Part shown: positions 59,048-64,000 of the stretch, piece after piece
How positions within the stretch are numbered: position 1 is the first letter of the stretch
How the letters are laid out: each line of letters begins with the position of its first letter
Source: Mycobacterium sp. 1465703.0
GTDB taxonomy: Bacteria; Actinomycetota; Actinomycetes; Mycobacteriales; Mycobacteriaceae
Assembly: GCF_001672975.1 (NCBI RefSeq)
Contig: NZ_LZKU01000203.1
Span: 18,488-82,487 of the forward strand
Direction: 5' to 3'
Length of the DNA: 64,000 nt
The notes under the pieces: generated by a model
Seen by the model: the letters and a program-made list of their open reading frames with translations, nothing else
Databases searched by the model: none
Told to the model about the DNA's origin: nothing
Made by a program: the position numbers and the translations under genes

Positions 59048-61594
59048 ATGCCAGACGCGCAGGGACGCTCAGCGTGCAAAGTCGACCAATCACTTGACTG
59101 GCACGGATCGCGGAAATACGTTCCCCCAGACCAGCCCAGTGTGAGAATGCTGGGGTGGCTCCCAACCCCGAGTGCATCGGATACATCCGTGACTACGTAT
59201 GAGCAAGCGAAAGACACGTTGCTGGCGCTCGCGGAGTCCACCAGGGGATTCGACGGCAACGAGGCGACCACTCGACTACGCCTGATTGACGCTGTACTCA
59301 AAGACGTACTGGGATGGTCGCCAGATGAGATCGCCTGCGAAGAACATGTGGACGGCGAGTACCTCGATTATGTGCTTGGCAACCCCGAGAGACGCGCTGT
59401 GGTGGAGGCTAAGCGCACGGCGAGGACATTCGACGTTCCAGCGGGAGTGGAAAGCGGGTTGCTTGATCTCGCTACGGTACGTACTTACAACATCAGCAAC
59501 GAGAAGGCAGTCGACCAGGTACTCGACTACTGCCAGACTTCGGGAATCGGTCCTGCGATCCTTGCCAACGGACATCAGTTCCTGGGATTTCTAGGAAGCC
59601 GCTCCGATGGGCGAAAACCTACCGATGGGAAGGCAATTTATTACAACTCGCTGGATGATATTTATAACGACTTCCCGCGCTTCTGGGACTATTTCTCACG
59701 AGACGGTTTAATCCGTGGCGACTTAACCAGAGTCTTGCAATTGGGCTCTACTGCTCCACCGCCGCCCGCTCCCTTATCCAGTCGCATACATGAGTATCCA
59801 GGCTTCCGGGTTGGATCTGACATGGAAACAGATCTTCGAATACTCGGAGATCTATTTATCCAGGATATTGTCCGCGAAGAGTCAATCACAGACGAGTTTC
59901 TTACTGAATGCTATTGTTCAAGCGGGGCGCTTTCTCAATATGCGGTTGTAAGCAAGGAGATATTGAGGTCTCGTTACACAGTACTGAGTCAGCAAGCCAA
60001 CATCGAAAGTGCGCGCGAAAAAGAAGGCCCGAATCCGCATATCAAAGATGACCTGATAGCTAGCGCAATTGTCAAAAGGCCAATCGTTTTGCTCGGCGAT
60101 GTGGGAGTTGGCAAAAGCATCTTTCTTAAACATCTATTTCGTGTCGACGCAACCGACCTGCTCGATAAAACAATCATATTCTATGTCGATTTTCTTCAGC
60201 ACTCTGGTTTAGTAGATGACGTTCCTCAACATATAGTTTCTTCAATAACCGAAACGCTCAGATCGTCTTTAAACATCGAGACCACAGATCGCAACTTCGT
60301 ACGTTCTGTTTATAATCGCGAAATTAATACCTTTAAGCGTGGGATCTTCGGTACGCTCGAACAAGAAGACCCGCCGGAGTATCGACGCCGTGAAATCGAC
60401 ATGCTTTCAGAACACGTTTCAGACGGTTACGAGCATGCGAGACGCTCGCTGCGCTTTCTGCAAGGGTCTCGCGGCATAAATTTCGTAATCGCCCTCGACA
60501 ACGTGGACCAGCATCTGCCAGGTTTTCAAGAGCAGATTTTCATTGCCGGCCAGTCTTTGGCGGACACATGGCCGGTGGCAGTATTCATGTCTCTAAGGCC
60601 TGATACTTTCCATGCATCGCGGCGGTCGGGAGCACTTGCGGCATATCAACCCCGGGTATTCACAGTATCACCACCACGAAGTGATCTTGTGATTTTGAAG
60701 CGCCTACGTTTTGCACGTAAGCAACTTGTGGAATTTGGTCGATTGCCAGGTTTCCCCGAAGGTTTGACGCTTGACTCGGACAGCCTCCTCGTATATATCG
60801 ATGTGTTATTGAAAGCTTTTGAGACCAACGATGATCTGATTCAGCTCGTTGACAATCTCAGTTCGGGTAACACACGCCGTGCACTTGATTTTATTTCTAC
60901 TTTTGTGGGCAGCGGCTATGTGCAGACTGAGCGTATTCTACGGGCGCATCGAGATGGTCAACAATACATAATACCCATACACGAATTTACGCGTGCCATA
61001 TTGTATGGGGATTACCGATATTACGATCCTAGCACTTCGCCCGTTCCAAATTTGTTTTCTATCTCAAAGAGCGACGGCAAGGAGCATTTCTTGTCGCCAA
61101 TGTTGCTTGCCGCGATTCAAGCAATGGGCGAACGGGAAGCCGAAGGGTTTGTCGAAGTTACACATGTCTATGAATTATTGCAAAGGCTTGGATACGATGG
61201 TCATCAGATAGAGGCCCATTTATCTGCGGCTTCGGAACGTCAATTAATAGAACTAACCGATCATAGCGACACCGGACGACTTGCCCGGATCAGTCCAGCG
61301 GGCGGTTACCTACATAAGGTGCTAATTGTCGACTTTGCCTATGTAGATGCCGTGGTCGTTGATACCCCAATTTTAGACCCCGCGATTCGCTCTGAAATAC
61401 ACGACGTTCACGACATCAATCAGCGTAGAGAGCGCGCAGAGATATTCATCAGGTACCTTTCGGCGTGCTGGCCATACGGGAACGACGAATTGCCATTTTC
61501 ATGGCCTCGAATGCGTCGGCTCTGGAATAGCAACGCTATGCGAGTGCGTCGCGGCGCAGAGCGCGCAGCAGCGCGGCGTGTACGAGATCCGTGA
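59048..61594 (+). CDS. PD-(D/E)xK nuclease-like / P-loop NTPase fusion, putative defence protein
   Basis: An 848-residue protein. An HsdR-N-like nuclease fold lies at about residues 55-185: helix Glu72 (GNEATTRLRL), Asp107 (EYLDYVL) and Glu120-x-Lys122 (VVEAKR). An NTPase follows: Walker A GDVGVGKS 350-357, Walker B VIALDNVDQ 480-488, Arg517 sensor (SLRPDT), GNTRRALDF 607-615, and a winged-helix-like C-terminus. Single-gene cargo of an integrative element with this layout suggests antiphage activity. Start uncertain: ATG 59147 or GTG 59189 are also possible. AT-rich codon use marks it as foreign. Confidence 0.82.
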   Translation: MPDAQGRSACKVDQSLDWHGSRKYVPPDQPSVRMLGWLPTPSASDTSVTTYEQAKDTLLALAESTRGFDGNEATTRLRLIDAVLKDVLGWSPDEIACEEHVDGEYLDYVLGNPERRAVVEAKRTARTFDVPAGVESGLLDLATVRTYNISNEKAVDQVLDYCQTSGIGPAILANGHQFLGFLGSRSDGRKPTDGKAIYYNSLDDIYNDFPRFWDYFSRDGLIRGDLTRVLQLGSTAPPPPAPLSSRIHEYPGFRVGSDMETDLRILGDLFIQDIVREESITDEFLTECYCSSGALSQYAVVSKEILRSRYTVLSQQANIESAREKEGPNPHIKDDLIASAIVKRPIVLLGDVGVGKSIFLKHLFRVDATDLLDKTIIFYVDFLQHSGLVDDVPQHIVSSITETLRSSLNIETTDRNFVRSVYNREINTFKRGIFGTLEQEDPPEYRRREIDMLSEHVSDGYEHARRSLRFLQGSRGINFVIALDNVDQHLPGFQEQIFIAGQSLADTWPVAVFMSLRPDTFHASRRSGALAAYQPRVFTVSPPRSDLVILKRLRFARKQLVEFGRLPGFPEGLTLDSDSLLVYIDVLLKAFETNDDLIQLVDNLSSGNTRRALDFISTFVGSGYVQTERILRAHRDGQQYIIPIHEFTRAILYGDYRYYDPSTSPVPNLFSISKSDGKEHFLSPMLLAAIQAMGEREAEGFVEVTHVYELLQRLGYDGHQIEAHLSAASERQLIELTDHSDTGRLARISPAGGYLHKVLIVDFAYVDAVVVDTPILDPAIRSEIHDVHDINQRRERAEIFIRYLSACWPYGNDELPFSWPRMRRLWNSNAMRVRRGAERAAARRVRDP

Positions 61595-61964
61595 CGATCC
61601 GCCGGCACGCCGACTGATGATGACTCCGCCTACGCGCCCCCGCAGTCTTCCGGGGATTCATCTGCATAATGTCCGCGGCGTCGAGCCCTTTGGGGAAGTC
61701 ACGGGCAAAATAGCTGGCGGAGTCGCCGCTTTGGCTTCCGGCTAGAGCCAGGGATTGCCCATCGCTTATTCACCGATAATGACCGCGAACCACCCGGAAT
61801 AGACCGGATCCACTAGGTTGCCTGCGGCACGAAAGCTACTGCGGCGCAACGCATACGTGGGCGTAACTGGAATTGACCGGAACCGCCGTCCGAGAATCCG
61901 TCGATTCGCGGGTTCGTTCCAAATGTTTCCTCATGCTCCACGCGCTAAGCGACGCAAGCCTCCG
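61595..61964. other. 370-base interval, no gene found
   Basis: Between the nuclease-NTPase and the DUF732 gene. No frame has a plausible start and domain. The mixed composition suggests the remains of a junction between element modules. Confidence 0.45.
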
Positions 61965-62543
61965 TCAGCCGCCGAAGTCTGGACAGTAGGCGCTTATAGC
62001 CGCGTCGACCATTGCAGTGGCCGCCCCGAGTGTTCCGTTGACTGTGTTCTGCATCGTCGTTGTGATGGCGAGGTCTCTGCTTTCGTCGCCATTCAGTAGG
62101 TGGACACAAAGTTCGCGAGCAGTGCCAGTCATTAGCACAGGATCGCGAATGATCATGCCCGGAATTTGAGATACCAGGCCGAGGAAGTAGGTGTCGGCGT
62201 CGGCTGGCTGCGCAGCCGCACCCGCGAGTGTGGAGTGCGACGAATCGCAGGGACACCACTCTGCTACACCGTCGTGGTGGGAGCACGTACCACTCCGGGT
62301 CACACTGTGGGAATAGAGCCCGTCTCCACACTCGGCGGTTGCGCCAACTGGGTTGTCGTCGACTCCCTCGACGCATTCACCCGTCCTCTTGCTCCTGTAG
62401 TCGCATGGCGATTGTGGGAACGGCAGCCGCGCCGTCAGAACGCGATCAGGTGCCCCTGGAAATGCAACCGCGTTAGCCGATGAGGGTAGGCCGATAGCGG
62501 CCATGGTGATGGCAACACCGATCAAGGCAGCCCGGACCAACAT
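61965..62543 (-). CDS. Secreted DUF3761-DUF732 protein
   Basis: A 192-residue exported protein. Signal peptide: LIGVAITMAAIGLPSSANA, cleavage near residue 25. A DUF3761 segment ECGDGLYSHSVTRSGTC-HHDGVAEW (residues about 72-96) precedes a DUF732 region with FLGLVSQIPG, ELCVHLLNGD and a C-terminal SAYCPDF, both typical of mycobacterial secreted proteins. Function unknown. As cargo next to attR it was probably captured from a mycobacterial host. Confidence 0.83.
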   Translation of the reverse strand: MLVRAALIGVAITMAAIGLPSSANAVAFPGAPDRVLTARLPFPQSPCDYRSKRTGECVEGVDDNPVGATAECGDGLYSHSVTRSGTCSHHDGVAEWCPCDSSHSTLAGAAAQPADADTYFLGLVSQIPGMIIRDPVLMTGTARELCVHLLNGDESRDLAITTTMQNTVNGTLGAATAMVDAAISAYCPDFGG

Positions 62544-62843
62544 GCGCCAAACCTCCCAATCGGAAAGTTGTGTGTTCCGTGACGTTGCCCAGTCGTCGGT
62601 CGGAGCGTATGCCTCAACGGAGTATTCACACCGGGATTTGTAAAAAGTGACCCGGATGGCCCGCCCGGCTATTCCCCACGCGGACCAGCGGTCCGGTCCT
62701 CAACGGATACGCAGACGGGTACGTTTTCTCTTGAAACGGCCATCGCTAATAAGTGTTGGGTGTTGGCGGGACGGTGCTGCTTAGCAGCTAGTACGCGTGG
62801 ATTTCCACAACTAGCCCACGACAGCCATATTGCCTAGTCGTCG
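62544..62843. other. 300-base region before attR, no gene found
   Basis: Holds the upstream region of the DUF732 gene and the element's right end. Moderately A/T-rich; integrase arm sites might lie here, but no repeated arm motif was recognised. Confidence 0.45.
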
Positions 62844-62892
62844 TCGTTCGGGACGAAGAGGCCGTGGGTTCAAATCCCGCCACCCCGACTCA
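62844..62892 (+). repeat. attR, 49-bp direct repeat of tRNA-Pro 3' half
   Basis: Carries the anticodon stem 3' side to the tRNA end but no 5' half, so it is not a functional tRNA. One base differs from attL (A at 62872). Confidence 0.95.
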
Positions 62893-62961
62893 TGTTGCGG
62901 CAGTTCGCGGCGACGCCGGGCGCCAGCCCTCAGGGCGACGGCGCCGTGAACTCCGAATCCA

Positions 62962-63975
62962 TCACTTCATCGTCGCCAGGTTGTGCCAGAAGTTTTTCAG
63001 GCTGTCCGTTCCGCCGAACAGCGTGGTGAAGTTCGTGGAGTCGACAAGCACGATGTCACCGGCTCGTTCGGCGGCCGGCGGCATCCAGATCAGGGCGTTG
63101 AATTCGCTGTTGCCCGCCGCAGTAAAGGGGTGGGGCCGTTTCGGGTCCACGCGTTGTCTGCCGAGCACCCGCAGTAGATCGCTCTCCGGAGCGGTGATCT
63201 CGTAGTGCGGCAGATGCGGGTGAAAGTTCAGCGTCGTGACGTTGTTCAGCAGCCCCGGCGCGTCCAGATCTCGAAAGCCGGTCAGCGGCGCGATCTCGTC
63301 GGTTCCCTCCACCAGAGCGGGACGCAATCCCCACGTGTTGTGCACGGGAACGTCGAGCGCCTTCATCAGCGAGCGCGTGTATGCCGTGAATCGTTGCTGC
63401 CGCGGCACCAACGGGTCCCCGTGGTGCAGGTACTCGACCTGACGTTGGGCCGGGTCGTCGGTGAAGCCGACGTCGTGGTGTGGCGCCAGCAGCAGGCAGG
63501 TGCCTTCGCGTTTCAGCCACTCGCGAAGGGCGGCGATTTCCTCGGCCCGCGCCTCCTCCTGGCCGACGAGATGGTCGAGCCCGAACACCATCAGGGTGTC
63601 GGTGTCGGCCAGTATTCGTTCGTCGATCAACTGCTGGTAGCCGGCCTGGTCGATGCGCTGGAACACGGCGACGGGATGGCCGGTCGCTTCGCTCGCCAAT
63701 GCCTGGAACGCCAGGGTCGAGCGGTGGAAAAGTTCCAACGTGCCCGCGATGCCCTGCAAGAAGTGCGCCTCGTCCCAGTTGGGGCCCTCGTAGTGGGGCC
63801 ACGCCGCGCGGCGCACTTCGGTGATGGTCGAGAAGCGGTTGTCCAACGCGGCAACATCGCGTTGGGATTCCCACGGATAGCTCCACGTCCAGTAGATGCT
63901 GATGCGGCGCGCGCCGGTGTGCGGGCGCATGACATGGCTTTGGTTGTAGGTGCGTGCCGCAGGCAGAGTGGTCAT
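62962..63975 (-). CDS. Unrecognised conserved-looking protein
   Basis: A 337-residue soluble protein without signal peptide. Segments HTGARRISIYWTWSYPWESQ, TDTLMVFGLDHLVGQEE, REGTCLLLAPHHDVGF and DIVLVDSTNFTTLFGG suggest an alpha/beta fold with a glutamine-amidotransferase-like or ThuA-like layout, but no catalytic Cys is evident. I do not know the family. Complete in the window: ATG at 63975 lies 25 bases from the edge. It is the first chromosomal gene beyond attR. Confidence 0.75.
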   Translation of the reverse strand: MTTLPAARTYNQSHVMRPHTGARRISIYWTWSYPWESQRDVAALDNRFSTITEVRRAAWPHYEGPNWDEAHFLQGIAGTLELFHRSTLAFQALASEATGHPVAVFQRIDQAGYQQLIDERILADTDTLMVFGLDHLVGQEEARAEEIAALREWLKREGTCLLLAPHHDVGFTDDPAQRQVEYLHHGDPLVPRQQRFTAYTRSLMKALDVPVHNTWGLRPALVEGTDEIAPLTGFRDLDAPGLLNNVTTLNFHPHLPHYEITAPESDLLRVLGRQRVDPKRPHPFTAAGNSEFNALIWMPPAAERAGDIVLVDSTNFTTLFGGTDSLKNFWHNLATMK

Positions 63976-64000
63976 GATCGTTTCCCGGTTGTCAGTCGAG

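Noticed and set aside
62844..62892. Second tRNA-Pro gene
   Set aside because: Only the 3' half is present; it is the attR copy of the integrated element.

Overview
The window is high-GC actinobacterial chromosome from a slow-growing Mycobacterium. Gene order follows the M. tuberculosis block from lpqG/hpt (Rv3623-Rv3624c) to Rv3683 almost gene for gene, and protein identity is high by recall, but it is not M. tuberculosis itself. The orthologues of Rv3633, of the IS-rich Rv3636-Rv3643 stretch and of PE33 (Rv3650) are missing, and a DUF4232 gene sits between dppA and acs. The species cannot be fixed from the sequence alone.

Layout. 1-2 kb: a multi-pass membrane protein and the SIMPL lipoprotein lpqG. 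2-6 kb (minus): hpt, tilS, a zinc-metallopeptidase-like protein and a PBP4-type carboxypeptidase. 6-11 kb: ppa, a TerC/DUF475 membrane protein, then the polyprenyl-phosphate sugar module (flippase-like protein, PpgS-type glycosyltransferase and its small partner) and galE1, relevant to arabinogalactan decoration. 11-16 kb: large membrane protein, tRNA-Thr(CGT), holB, membrane adenylate cyclase. 16-23 kb: topA, a small conserved gene, cspA with a structured leader, an MrfA-like helicase, and an Rv3651-type sensor protein. 24-28.5 kb (minus): a complete Tad/Flp pilus-type operon, translationally coupled by 4-base overlaps; its TadE gene appears to have lost its start codon through a one-base shift. 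28.5-30 kb: a likely Ms1/MTS2823 6S-like RNA and a HAD phosphatase. 30-36 kb: a degenerate Fic-like protein and the dppABCD peptide/heme importer. 36-41 kb: DUF4232 secreted protein, acs, secreted serine protease, holin-like membrane protein, ephE. 41-45 kb (minus): marP, CoA-type Nudix, thioredoxin-like protein, nth. 45-54 kb: crp, MBL hydrolase, RidA-like protein, DUF4177 protein, the paired GET3-like ATPases, whiB4, ponA2, metallophosphoesterase, tRNA-Pro(CGG).

54.4-62.9 kb is an integrated element of about 8.5 kb inserted in the 3' half of tRNA-Pro, bounded by 49-bp direct repeats with one mismatch. It carries a tyrosine integrase, an Xis-like HTH protein, a RepA-like ATPase, a small Cys/His protein, a membrane-anchored small protein, a serine resolvase, an AT-richer 848-residue protein joining a PD-(D/E)xK nuclease-like domain to a P-loop NTPase (the best candidate here for an uncharacterised antiphage system), and a secreted DUF3761-DUF732 protein. 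Beyond attR lies an unrecognised chromosomal gene.

Recurring themes are leaderless-type starts (TANNNT motifs 6-8 nt before start codons) and duplicated hairpin-bearing segments immediately after the stop codons of lpqG, crp and the second GET3-like ATPase.
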